This document shows positions 32,721 through 42,973 of a stretch of DNA of 64,000 nucleotides, piece after piece. This stretch comes from Eudorina sp. 2006-703-Eu-15 (taxonomy: Eukaryota; Chlorophyta; Chlorophyceae; Chlamydomonadales; Volvocaceae): contig BDSI01000010.1 of NCBI GenBank assembly GCA_003117195.1, positions 1,678,469 through 1,742,468 on the forward strand. The letters are read 5' to 3'. Positions within the stretch are counted from its first letter, which is position 1, and the number at the start of each line of letters is the position of its first letter. The notes beneath the pieces were generated by a model, which saw only the letters and a program-made list of their open reading frames with translations, did no database searches and was not told the origin of the DNA. A program made the translations under genes and the position numbers.

Positions 32721-34459
32721 AGGCGATTCTCGGGCGGGTTTCGCTCCGGGTGGCCCTTGGGTCGTTGCGTTGCACCGTTGCGCCGTATGTCTTGCCGTCG
32801 TTGACGGATGCCGCTTCCTTCATCCTTGGGTCGGCTACTCTGCGTGCGCATTCGGCTTCCCTCGATTTTCGCTCTCGCCCCTTGCGCGTTTTGCGTGGGG
32901 GTTCGCCGTGTGTTGTCCCTTGGCTTCCGGCCTCGCGGGAGGGGGAGGAGCCCGCTGAGGTTCCACCGCGTGTCAATTTTGCTGCTGCTGCTCTCTGTGC
33001 GCATGCCACACCTGAGCAGGTCGGTCGCAAGGCCGCGCTGCGCTTGTTGCGAAAGGGTGCTCATGCCGTTTTGGTTCGTCCTACCGTTCGATTGAACTCG
33101 GCTGTTGCTCAAGCGCCTACGCAGGATCCTCAGGTCTCTGCGCTGCGGGATGAGTACGCGGATGTTTTCCGTGAGATTCCCGGCATCCCTCCAGTGCGTC
33201 CGGTGGACCACACCATACCGCTCGTGCCTGAGGCGCAGCCTGTGTCTCGCCCCATGTATCGGTTGAGCCCCCTCGAGCTCGATGAGGTAAAGCGTCAGGT
33301 TGCTGATCTGCTTTCGAAGGGAATGGTTCGTCCTAGCACGTCTCCTTACTCGGCTCCGATCCTTTTCGTGGGCAAGAAGGACGGTACTCTGCGCATGTGC
33401 ATTGATTACCGTGGGCTGAACTCGGTCACCGTGAAGAATCGGTATCCCTTGCCGCGCGTCGACGACGTGCTTGACAAGCTGCGGGGTGCTGCGTACTTCA
33501 GCTCGATTGATCTCCAGCAGGGGTACAATCAGATTCGGATCGCTGAGTCCGACATTCCGAAGACTGCATTTCGCACGCCTTTCGGTCATTTCGAATACAC
33601 GGTCTTGAGCTTTGGGCTTGTTAACGCTCCTGCTACTTTCCAAGCCGTGATTGACCGCATGTTCAGGCCGTACATCGACAAGTTTGTCGTGTGCTATTTG
33701 GACGACATTCTGGTCTATTCGAAGACCAAGGAGGAGCATCTGCGTCACCTTCGTTTGGTGCTGGATATCCTTCGCCGCGAGCAGCTTTATGCTAAGCGGT
33801 CCAAGTGCCATTGGGTGCAATCTCAGGTGGAGTACCTTGGACATGTGGTTTCGTCGGATGGGATTCGCATGGACCCCCGCAAGACTGCTGCCGTACGGGA
33901 TTGGCCTGTTCCTGCCAACCTGCATGAATTGCGTAAGTTTTTGGGGCTTACCAACTATTTTCGCAAGTTCATCAAGGGTTACTCATCACTTGCAGCACCA
34001 CTGACTTCCCTCACACGCACCAACGCATTTGCTTCGGCTGAATCTTGGACACCTCAGTGCCAGGATGCGTTTGATGCTGTGAAGCGCGCTGTCGCTGAGG
34101 ACATTGTGCTGCATTTTCCTGATTACTCCCAGCCGTTTCGTGTTGAGCTCGTTTCTGATGCTTCGCTGCACAGCTCCGGAGCCGTCCTGCTTCAGGACGG
34201 GCGCCCAATCGCTTTCACGAGCCAGAAGTTCTCCTCTGCAGAGCGTAACTACACCACGGGCGAGCAAGAGCTTCTTGCTGTCGTGCATGCTTTGCGCGAG
34301 TGGCGGTGCTACCTCGAGGGTCGGCCCTTCGTTGTCAAGACCGACCACAAGCCCCTCACGTTCCTGCAGGGCGTTCCTACCCTCAATCGTCGTCAAGCAC
34401 GTTGGGTAGAGTTCATGGCTCGATTCAACTTCCACTGGGAGTATCTCTCGGGTCGTTGA
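32684..34459 (+). pseudogene. pol: Pol of element B, first part: protease remnant, RT, RNase H
   Basis: Starts after the gag-protease deletion: only the second half of the protease is left ([20 protein letters not shown] ... FILGSATL); the DTGAS present in element A is missing. Then comes an intact RT with YLDDILVYS, and RNase H with [16 protein letters not shown] and [10 protein letters not shown]. The frame ends at a premature TGA (34457-34459) after EYLSGR. Comparison with element A shows that one base is missing there; the next frame picks up with [13 protein letters not shown]. Confidence 0.88.
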
Positions 34460-36066
34460 ATGTCGCTGACGCACTTAGCCGGCACCCGTCGTTGCATGCG
34501 GCCATTCTGTCCGTAGTCACACGTCGTCAGTCTGCTGCTGCTGACGTTACGACTGAGGCGTTTGCCCATCGTATTGTGCAAGGCTATGCGTCCGACTCGT
34601 GGTTCCGCAATCCTGCCCATGTTAGTCATTTGACACGTGAGCGGGGCCTTTGGATCCGTGCCGATGGTGACCGACGTCAGATTGTTGTCCCCAACGACGA
34701 CTTGCTGCGCCGTGACCTCCTTTCTCGCTTTCATGCGGACCCTCTGGCGGGCCACGTCGGCTCTACCCGTTTGGCTGAGCTGCTTCGTCGCAACTTCTGG
34801 TGGCCTGATCTCAATCGGGACGCTGCCCGATTTGTGGCATCCTGCGACGTTTGCCAACGTGTCAAGCCCCAGTCTGGTAAGCAGTCGGGTCTGCTACAGC
34901 CGCTGCCTATTCCGGCCGCTCCGTGGGAGAGCGTTTCGCTTGATTACGTTGTGGGTCTGCCTCCGTCTGAGGGGGGATACGACGCCGTACTCGTCATGGT
35001 TGATCGTTTCACCAAGATGGTGCATCTTGCACCCACCACCACCACTGTGACCGCGGAACAGACGGCTCGCCTGTTTTTCGACAACGTGGTGCGTTTGCAC
35101 GGTGTTCCCCAGTCCGTTGTTTCTGATCGCGGACCTCAGTTCGGTTCCAAGTTTTGGGATGCTCTGGGTACGTTGGTTGGCATGCGGGTAAACCTATCCA
35201 CCGCCTACCACCCCCAGACTGATGGGCAGACTGAGCGCATGAATCGCACGTTGGGCGACATGTTGCGTGCATACGCTGGCAACCACCCCCGGGTATGGGA
35301 TTCCTACCTGTCTGCTGCGGAGTTTGCGATGAACAATGCTGTGAATCGCTCCACGGGTCAATCGCCATTCTTCCTGAACTACGGCTTTCATCCCTCAACG
35401 CCCGTTGGGCGCGAGCTTGATGTACCCGTTCCCGCTGCAAAGCAGTTTGTCAAGTCGTACACCGATCGGATTTCGGAGGCCAGGACCTTGCTTGAGGCTG
35501 CTCAGCAACGTGCGACTGACTACTACAATCGGGGTAAAAAGGACGTTGAGTTCCGCGAGGGCGATCTGGTATTGCTTAGTACTAAGAACCTGCGGCAGCT
35601 TGCCACGGGCCCCCGCAAATTGTTGCCGCGTTGGGTGGGTCCTTATTCTGTGAAGCGCCTGGTTGGGAACGCCGCGGCAGAGCTGAACCTTCCTAGTGAT
35701 ATGCGCGTTCACCCCACCTTCCACGTGTCGTTGCTGCGACCATACCGGGCAGCCGCGACCACGTCGGACCCTGTTGTTGAGAATCCTGCTGAGGTCCCTC
35801 TCGTTGTAGAGCCCCCACCGGTGGACTGGCTAGAGGAAACGCCCCTCTACCGCGTGGAGCGGATTCTTGACTACCGTGCCCGCCGCGTCGGGAAGCGCCG
35901 TAAGCGGTTGGTGCACGAGTACCTGGTCAAGTGGGCTGGGTATTCTTCGGAGCATAACAGCTGGGAGCCTGCTGCCAACTTCACTCCTGATCTACGCGCT
36001 GAGCTCGACGCGGTTCGGTCTCGTGCTCGTGACGCCGCGAGGACGCTTCGTCCTGAGGGGGGATAG
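34460..36066 (+). pseudogene. pol: Pol of element B, second part: integrase and chromodomain
   Basis: Continues Pol in the shifted frame: NVADALSRHP, integrase zinc finger (HADPLAGHVG ... CDVCQRVK), catalytic core with SLDYVVGLP, VVSDRGPQFGSKFW and TDGQTERMNR, the GPY-type C-terminus (LLPRWVGPYSVKRLVG) and a chromodomain (YRVERILDYRARRVGK ... EYLVKWAGYSSEHNSWEP). Stop at 36064-36066 in the polypurine tract region. All integrase residues needed for catalysis are visible; only the upstream frameshift and the missing protease disable the copy. Confidence 0.88.
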
Positions 36067-36067
36067 T

Positions 36068-36423
36068 TGTTGTATCTCATTACAGGTTTCCCTTAGCCGT
36101 TGGCTAGGTATGCTCATAACTTAACCGTTGGTTGAGTTCGGCCGTTGGCCGTGGTTCTACGAAGCTTTCGTATGGACCTGGGATTACGACGGTTTCGTTG
36201 TAATCGTGACGCTTGTCACTGGTAGACTCGTTCGAGGCTGATATTTCACCGGTTAATGTACACTATTCGATGCGTTGCATCGTGTAAGCTATCGGCTTAC
36301 TTGGAGATTACGACATGCCGGGAAAGGCCGTACGTATTCTTCGACCATCGGGCTTTGTAGCCTACTGTGTCTCATTATCCGGTAGTTCTCACTACCACCT
36401 AACAGTGGACGTGGGATACAACA
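36068..36423 (+). repeat. 3' LTR of element B
   Basis: 356 bp, starts TGTTGTATCTC right after GAGGGGGGATAGT and ends GGATACAACA; target duplication GAAGC follows at 36424-36428. Confidence 0.95.
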
Positions 36424-36428
36424 GAAGC

Positions 36429-36685
36429 CGCGCCGGCCGGAGGCAGGCGGGGCTGGCCCATCGAGGGCCGGTCCCGCCGGTCCTCCCCGGCCTGGCCAGC
36501 AGGGCGGGCGGGGCCGCGGTCGCAGCGACCTGGTGTGGACAGCGTGGACAGGCCCGCATTACAGGGCGTGGACAGCGTGGACAGGCCCGTATTACCGGGC
36601 GTGGACAGCGTGGACAGGCCCGCATTACCGGGCGTGGACAGCGTGGACAGGCCCGCATTACCGGGCGCGGACTAGCCCGACATGA
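36429..36685 (+). CDS. gag: Gag of element C, 3' part
   Basis: Continues the 29909-31244 frame exactly when element B and one GAAGC are removed. Encodes a Pro/Gly/Arg-rich segment (GGRGRGRSDL) followed by four 11-residue repeats AWTGPHYRAWT from the 33-bp minisatellite, ending at TGA 36683-36685. RGG-type basic tails in Gag proteins can bind RNA; that role is inferred. Confidence 0.75.
36541..36672. repeat. 33-bp minisatellite, four units, in frame in gag
   Basis: Four consecutive units of AGCGTGGACAGGCCCG... with one or two substitutions each. 33 bp equals 11 codons, so unit number can vary without frameshift. Confidence 0.95.
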
Positions 36686-36744
36686 AAGCCGATGAACAGG
36701 CACTGTAACCGTTCTGGATGCGACTTGCCTCCCCAGTTACTGGG

Positions 36745-37100
36745 CAAGGGGGGGTGGGTTACCGGGCATGGGAGTCGGTTACCGGGGGGGTCGGGTTTGG
36801 GTCGTTTTGGGGTCAGTAACCGGGCGGTTGACCGAGGGGGCCGGTTGACGGAGGGGGTCGGCAATTCCTGCCGGTCAGCTCGGTAACCGACCCCCTTAGG
36901 TCGGTTACCGATACCTACGGGATCGGTTACCGAGCCCCCATTTACCGACCCGGGGGGGGTCGGTAACCGAGCCGACCGTTGCGGATTTCCGACCCCCTCC
37001 GTCAACCGGCCCCCTCGGTCAACCGCCCGGTTACCGACCCAAAAACGACCCAAACCTGCCCCCCCCAGTAACCGACTTCCCCACCGGCCGGTAACCGACC
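36745..37100. mobile_element. Foldback/MITE-like element with GGTTACC motifs
   Basis: Two arms of about 100-120 bp, near 36750-36868 and 36985-37100, are inverted copies of each other with scattered mismatches. Each contains CGGTTGACCGAGGGGGCCGG or its complement. More than ten copies of GTTACC/GGTAAC occur in about 350 bp. There is no coding capacity. It lies between the gag stop and the start of the pol frame of element C. Exact ends and target duplication could not be fixed. Confidence 0.7.
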
Positions 37101-39169
37101 TTTCTATGCCATAGGGACTTCTGTCACAGCACCGGGCACCTCCGTGACCGCTGCTTTATCGAGCATCCAGAGATAGCACCAGCGGGCTTCAAGCCCAGCA
37201 GCCCAGCGTTGCAAGTGCTGTACGAGATGCAGAAGGCCAAGGCCCCTAAGGTCGCGGCCGCCGCAGTGGTGGAGGATGACTTCACGGAAGAAGATTACCA
37301 GTCCGCGGCAGCGTTTTTCACCTTTGCGCTGGGTGACGACGCGCCCAGCACTACTGAAAGCACCGTGCCTGAGAACTCCGCGCCCGCCCCTGTGAAGGCG
37401 GAGCTCCCTGAGCCTGAATTTGCGCCTGTGCCGTACTTGTCGCTCGAGCCCACGGCCGAGTGGAACTCTGTCGCAGCATTTGTCACGCGCACTGATGAGC
37501 AGATGGCCGCGGCGCAGGAGCTTGCGTGCCGGACCTCCCAGGCAGTTCGCGCCGTCTTGCAGCGCACCGCGGCTGCCGCTGCGCGGCAGCAGGTGCCTCA
37601 AGGTTTCGCGCCGCAGCCGTTGGACACCGGTAGCTACCCGGTGCCCGCGGTGCCCAAGGAGCCCGTGCGCAAGCCGCCAGCGCCAGCCGAAGCCGTTACT
37701 ATGCAGCAGTTGTCCCGCATGAGCGTGTTCGACTTTGCCAAAAGCATCATGGGCGCCCACGCACCCGCTGAGGATCCGCAGCCCACTGCCCCTGAGAGCG
37801 CCGCACCTAGCGTAGCCGCCGCCACTCAGGGCAGCGCGGGCCCGTCAGTTCCGGAAACCGTGCAGTACGCGCCGTTGCTGTGGCGGGACCAGACCGACGG
37901 ACAGGATCACTCCGCTGCTGTCGAGAGCGCTAGCTTCCTCTCCGTACCTAAGCACATGTCGCGAGAACAGCAGCCACTGCCTACGCAGCGTGGCATCCCG
38001 TGGCGCCAGGTTCTCCGCCCCGCGCACTTCGCGACTAGCACCTTCGGTTATCAGGTCGTGGGTTCTGCCTCTGTGCCCCCACGCACCTTAGGCTCCATGC
38101 CGCCGGCGGACCGCGAGCGCGCGTTGACGTACAACCCCATGGCCGCTCAATACCTGAGCGAGCCTGCGGGGATGTATTATTACCCAAAGTACGCATCCGC
38201 TGTCGAGCGTGACGGCAGGTTCCTGCATCTTCCCGCGTTGCGTGACTTCGCGGCAACGGCCAGCCTGGTGCCAACCGCTGTGGCGCTGGCCCACAACCTG
38301 CCCATCAAGCCCACGAACACGCGCCTGTCTACGTCCGCACAGCTAGGATGCACGGTACGTGGTGAGCTAGACACCAGCGGCCTGCACTTCGTGCTCCTGC
38401 CGGACACTCCGCACGCCACCAAGGTGCCGTTCACCCAGACCTTGGTGGTTGACGTGGCACCGCACCTGTTCCACCTCTTGGTGGGAAACGAGCAGGCGAA
38501 GCTCTTCGGCGACGGCATTGACTCGTACCCTACGCCTCGCCTGCACTTCCATCCCAACTTAGTCGAGCATCCCGAATATCGGGTCACCATCCCTATGCAG
38601 CCGGTCATTGGTAAAACCGGCAAGATGGCTCACATGGCCGTCGCATGCGTCAGCGCCATCAGCAGCTCGTCTCCGCCCGGCTCCGATCTGGGGGGGGAGC
38701 CGTACTGCGCTGTCAGCAAGGCCACGGAGCCCATGCATTCCGCTCTCGGCGAGGCCGCGCCGCCCATTCACGCCAGCGCACCGCCCGTGACCAGTGAGGC
38801 AGCCGCGACCACGCACTCAAGCGTGCCCGGAGGATCGACTGCCGACGCCTCACCATCGCGCAGCGAAGGTAAGAAGGGGGCGCGCGCCAGCAACACGGTT
38901 ACGGAACAGCCAACTAAGGGCAAGGACACCAGCCAGCCGCCTGAGAGTGTGCTCAGCTGGGGTCTCTGGAAGCGGGTCATTATGTATCTGCTCACTGCCC
39001 TTGTCTCCACGGTCACCACGGCACCATCTCTGGTCCGCATGGCATGCAAGCCCGTGGGCATGGTTCTCGACCGCCTGGTGGAGTCTGCCTGCGAGGCCAC
39101 CCGTGCACCTGCGGTCACACCACCAGTAGTCGAGTCCCGCGAGCGCAAGGGAAAGAGGAAGCGGGGTCG
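37095..39169 (+). CDS. pol: Pol of element C, part 1: CCHC-like motif, retropepsin-like domain, membrane segment
   Basis: Open from the TAA at 37092. The first residues give FCHSTGHLRDRCF, a zinc-knuckle-like Cx4Hx4C whose expected upstream Cys is displaced, possibly by the adjacent foldback. After a long Pro/Ala-rich region, about 345-450 codons after 37209, a retropepsin-like fold can be traced: LRDFAATASLVPTAVALAHNL stands where DTGAS and its helix occur in element A, followed by HLLVGNEQAKLFGDGID in place of the ILG strand. The active-site triplet is therefore DFA instead of DTG, so activity is doubtful. Near the end a hydrophobic stretch (VIMYLLTALVSTVTTAPSLV) could cross a membrane. TRIM D interrupts the frame after 39169; it resumes at 39527. 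Confidence 0.7.
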
Positions 39170-39260
39170 TGTAGTGTATAACGATCCTGGATAAGTATCA
39201 TGAGATGTCACTGGAAGGCATCTGCCAGCTGGTCCTTTTCTGATAAGGCATGATACAACA
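39170..39260 (+). repeat. 5' LTR of TRIM D
   Basis: 91 bp, identical to 39431-39521. Because of the insertion, the element C pol frame runs into it and stops at a TAA near 39192. Confidence 0.95.
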
Positions 39261-39430
39261 ATTTGGTATCGAGACCTGGTCGCGCGGGTTCGAATCCCCC
39301 TTGTCACCTGGGCAGGGGGCGGTTACTGCTAGTACTTGGGAGGTGGCGGCCCCAAGACTAGGCCGTGAGGGTTCGAATCCTACCGGTACCTGACCGGGCG
39401 CGAGGACGCTCCCTACTGAGGGGGGATAAT

Positions 39431-39521
39431 TGTAGTGTATAACGATCCTGGATAAGTATCATGAGATGTCACTGGAAGGCATCTGCCAGCTGGTCCTTTT
39501 CTGATAAGGCATGATACAACA
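39431..39521 (+). repeat. 3' LTR of TRIM D
   Basis: 91 bp, follows the purine tract; identity to the 5' LTR indicates recent insertion. Confidence 0.95.
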
Positions 39522-39526
39522 GGTCG

Positions 39527-40031
39527 ACGGGTGCGCCCACCATCCAGGGTTAGTGGGCCTCCAGCACGCACCTGGTTCAGCTTCGCATCATTCGCTTTGG
39601 TAGCCAGCCTCTTGCTAACCTTAGCTGCCGGAGCCGGCGCCATGCACGGTGCCGTACTCAATTCTGACCTAGCAACCATATCGTCTAACGTTGTCACCTC
39701 TATCGGCATCCTGCTGCAGCATGGGGGTGTTCGCATTTCCTCTGGCTGCGGTTTGGGCTACGACCCCTGGGCTGAGGGGGACCCGGGCGATTACACTCAG
39801 TGGGAAACCCGGGGTCACGCTGTCGCCTTGGCTAGTGTCGGGTCATTTACCCCGGAGGGTCAGTCTGCTGCCGCCGCCTACCAACGCTACGAGAAGGATA
39901 GTGACGGGGGTTGGATCTGGGGGAATAGCTCCCTATTTGATTCCCATACTTCTCAGTCCCTTCGCAGTGCCGTACGTGCGCGCAAGGGCAAGTCATTCGC
40001 TTATAGCATGGAGGAGCTACCGGGGTATTCC
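39527..40031 (+). CDS. pol: Pol of element C, part 2: second membrane-like segment and linker to RT
   Basis: In the same frame as part 1 once D and one GGTCG are removed. Contains a strongly hydrophobic stretch (FSFASFALVASLLLTLAAGAGA) and a Trp/Gly-rich region (WGNSSLFDSHTSQSL), ending MEELPGYS, which leads directly into the RT N-terminus of part 3. Hydrophobic helices inside a Pol polyprotein are unusual; membrane anchoring or an Env-like remnant are possibilities I cannot separate. Interrupted at 40032 by element E. Confidence 0.65.
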
Positions 40032-40383
40032 TGTTGTGACCCGTCTTAACCAAAGACGCTTGCAAGCTGATGCTACCGATCTCGGATCACTCCAGGACCA
40101 CTACATTTATCCCCCCCTTTCAGGGCTCGACGTCCGCGTCGAGTATCAAACCAGGTTCAGCCGAATGATCACTTGCCATTCGCACCACTGACACCCGCCT
40201 GTAGGGCGACACACGGCAACTCGCACATGAATCGCTCACGACCACAGGCACGACCCCAACTCGGGTTGCCATCGCGGCTCGATCCGGGGACTCCTCGGTC
40301 TCGAATGCAGCCACTGGCATGCTACCTATCCGAGATCGGTAGCATCAGCTTGCAAGCGTCTTTGGTTAAGACGGGTCACAACA
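40032..40383 (+). repeat. Left LTR of element E with 56-bp perfect terminal inverted repeat
   Basis: Starts TGTTGTGACCCGTC and ends GACGGGTCACAACA; the first 56 bases are the exact reverse complement of the last 56 (40328-40383). Ordinary LTRs have inverted ends of a few bases only. It is followed by PBS TGGTATCGAGAC at 40386-40397. Confidence 0.85.
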
Positions 40384-40394
40384 AATGGTATCGA

Positions 40395-42569
40395 GACTAT
40401 CGCGGGCTGAACGCTCAAACGGTAAAGAACCGGTATCCTTTACCACGGATCGATGATCTGATCGATAGTCTCGGTGGCAGTACAGTGTACTCATCCATCG
40501 ACCTACAACAGGGGTATAACCAAATTCGTATCCGTAATGAAGATATTCCGCAAACGGCGTTCCGTACACCCCTCGGTCACTATGAGTACGTAGTGTTACC
40601 GTTCGGGCTGACCAATGCTCCTGCCACGTTCCAGGCAGTAATGAATCGTATTCTGGAGCCGTTTATTGGTCGCTTCGTAGTGGTGTACTTGGATGATATC
40701 CTGATTCACTCACGAAGTCGTGAGGAGCACATACGACACCTGGAACAGGTATTCGAAGTGCTCAGGCGGGAACGTTTCCACGCCAAAGCCTCAAAATGCC
40801 ACTGGGCTCAAACCGAGTTAGAATATCTTGGGCACATTATTAATACGGCGGGTGTACGTCCCGATCCGAAGAAGGTCCGCGTCGTTCGTGAGTGGCCTTT
40901 GCCCAACTCGGTTACGGAACTGCGTCAGTTCCTGGGGTTGACGAATTATTTCCGTAAATATATTCGGTCATATGCTGCGTTGTCGGCACCCCTAACGGAC
41001 ATGCTTTGCGGTAAGACAAACATGTTGCCCGAGTGGACTCCCTTGGCGCGTGAAGCCTTTGAGGTAGTGAAGAAAGCCCTAGCAGATGATGTCTTGCTAC
41101 GGTATCCGGACTTGACCAAACCGTTCTCATTTGAGGTAATATCGGACGCATCTTTACGCGGTACTGGTGCGGTCCTACTCCAGGATGGAGCCCCCATTGC
41201 GTTCACAAGTAAGAAGTTTACGCCTGCTGAACGTAATTATACCACGGGAGAGCAAGAATTGCTTGGAGTGATCCATGCCCTCAGAGAATGGCGCTGCTAT
41301 CTCGAAGGACCGCATGACGTACGTGTGGTAACGGATCATCACCCGTTGATTTACCTCAAAACTCAACCTACGTTGAATCGGAGGCAAGCACGTTGGCTTG
41401 AGTACCTCACACGATTCCACTTAACATGGGAGCACCGTGCCGGAAAACTGAATGTGGCTGACGCGCTCAGTCGACATCCATTGCTGAATGCAATAACCCG
41501 GAAGCAACACGTGCTTACGTTACGAGAACGTATCCTAGCAGGGTATGCTATGGACCCTTGGTTCGGTCAGTCGCGGAATGTAGCCGATCTGGTTCACGAT
41601 GAACGGGGCTACTGGCTCAAGGCGATGCCTAATGGACGGCGAAATGTTGTCGTACCAAATGAGCCTGACTTACGTCGAGAGTTGATCACTCGCTGTCATG
41701 GAGGACCCATGGGTGGTCACCCAGGAGTCGCTCGTACCCTGGAATTGGTACAAAGGCACCATTGGTGGCCTGGTATGACAGTTGACGTAGAACAGTATGT
41801 TCGCTGTTGCGACAAGTGTCAACGCAACAAAACCCTGTCGGGAAAACAACATGGCTTGTTGCAGCCATTACCGATACCCGAGATGCCATGGGAGAGTGTC
41901 TCAATGGATTTCGTGGTAGGGTTGCCGCGTACGCAACACCAAAACGACGCTATCCTAGTATTGGTGGATCGTCTCACGAAAATGGCTCATTTCGTGCCTA
42001 CAAGCACAAATGTTACGGCAGAAACAACCGCGGAGTTGTTCCTTGCAAACGTCGTTCGATTGCATGGACTGCCTAAGACCATGGTGTCTGATCGAGGACC
42101 CCAATTCGCTGGAAAGTTCTGGCAACACATGGCCCGTATGGTCGATCTTCGTTCAGACTTGTCTACTGCATTCCATCCCCAGACCGATGGTCAAACGGAA
42201 CGTATGAACCGTTTATTGGGTGATATGCTGCGCAACTATTGTGATTGTGCACCGTCCACGTGGGACAAGGTGTTATCTCTGGCCGAGTTTGCTGTGAATA
42301 ATACCGTGAATCGTTCGACAGGTCAAACGCCTTTCTTTCTCAATTATGGCTATCATCCTGCGACGCCCACAGTACGTGAGGTGGATGTTAGCGTACCTAC
42401 GGCCAAAGCGTTCGTACAAACGCTGGATCAACGTCTGGCCGATGCCAAGCGATGCTTGATGGCAGCTCAGAATCGTACTGAGCAATATTATAATGAGAAG
42501 AAAAAGGACGTTACCTTTGAGCCTGGACAACTAGTGTTGTTAAGCACTAAGAACCTTCGTATTTTGTAG
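40395..42569 (+). pseudogene. pol: Truncated Pol of element E: RT (partial), RNase H, integrase core
   Basis: Coding similarity begins at [17 protein letters not shown], whose first codon GAC is also the end of the PBS, so a deletion joined PBS and RT through this microhomology. RT has YLDDILIHS, RNase H has [16 protein letters not shown], the integrase has HGGPMGGHPG ... CDKCQRN and the triad in SMDFVVGLP, VSDRGPQF and DGQTERMNR. It ends after STKNLR where other elements continue with the GPY module; the stop at 42567-42569 lies just after that junction. No internal stop or frameshift is visible. Confidence 0.85.
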
Positions 42570-42968
42570 TGAGCTCCGCAGAACTCACAGTGATTAGCGA
42601 GAAATAGCAGCGGAAATATAATCCTGTTGCCAGGTAAAGGCGCGGAGTGGGTATGACCACGACACTAGCAAGACTAGCTGCGCTAGACTGCTCTGACTAC
42701 TAGACAGCCGCACCGAATTATATACGATCGGTAACCGTTGATCGTAGCCCTGCGGGACTTCAGTTAACCTTCCTTGATAGGACAGGCCGATCGACGCGAC
42801 CGCTGGAATCCGCGGCTGTCACACTTGTGAAAACCGACAACCTGTCAGTTGCTTAGTATTGCCTAGCGCGAGGCATTTTACTTGGATCAGCCGATTAGTA
42901 TCCATCCAGGACACAATTAGTAATCATTCCGATTACAATGAGGGTTTGACCATACTCAGGTCACAACA
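42566..42968 (+). repeat. Right terminal block of element E
   Basis: Could be an LTR beginning TGTAGTGAGC at 42566 and ending GGTCACAACA. It has the correct TG...CA ends and abuts the target duplication, but no similarity to the left LTR beyond the terminal bases. No polypurine tract is seen before it. Confidence 0.5.
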
Positions 42969-42973
42969 ATTCC

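Larger units (their letters stand above)
31245..36423 (+). mobile_element. Ty3/gypsy chromovirus, element B, young but defective copy
   Basis: Complete LTR element (LTRs 31245-31590 and 36068-36423) flanked by the 5-bp target duplication GAAGC (31240-31244 and 36424-36428). PBS TGGTATCGAGAC lies at 31593-31604 and polypurine tract GAGGGGGGATAG at 36056-36067. LTRs differ by one substitution and one 10-bp indel, so insertion is recent. It lacks the second half of gag and the protease active site and has a one-base frameshift in pol. It sits inside gag of element C. Confidence 0.95.
39170..39521 (+). mobile_element. TRIM element D with two tRNA-like B-box motifs
   Basis: Two identical 91-bp LTRs (39170-39260 and 39431-39521, TGTAGTGTATAACG ... 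GATACAACA), PBS TGGTATCGAGAC at 39264-39275, polypurine tract GAGGGGGGATAA at 39419-39429 and 5-bp target duplication GGTCG (39165-39169, 39522-39526). The internal region is only 170 bp with no coding capacity, so it depends on another element's proteins. It contains two GGTTCGAATCC motifs, the consensus RNA polymerase III B box of tRNA genes, each followed by a short ACC-ending segment, as if tRNA 3' parts had been captured. Confidence 0.95.
40032..42968 (+). mobile_element. Ty3/gypsy element E, doubly deleted, with unlike ends
   Basis: Flanked by the 5-bp target duplication ATTCC (40027-40031 and 42969-42973), so it inserted as one unit. Left end: 352-bp LTR-like block plus PBS. Right end: about 400 bp ending GGTCACAACA that does not match the left block except in the last 10 bases. 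Between them is Pol from the middle of RT to the end of the integrase core. Gag, protease, the RT N-terminus, the integrase C-terminus and the chromodomain are absent. Confidence 0.85.

Noticed and set aside
36541..36672. CRISPR-like regular repeats
   Set aside because: Units are directly adjacent with no unique spacers, lie inside a gag frame, and the genome is eukaryotic.
39170..39194. Pol part 1 of element C ending at VVYNDPG
   Set aside because: The last residues come from the TRIM LTR; the frame continues at 39527.
39264..39420. tRNA genes inside the TRIM
   Set aside because: Only the B-box/T-arm part is present; no A box or full cloverleaf can be drawn, so they are tRNA-like fragments at most.
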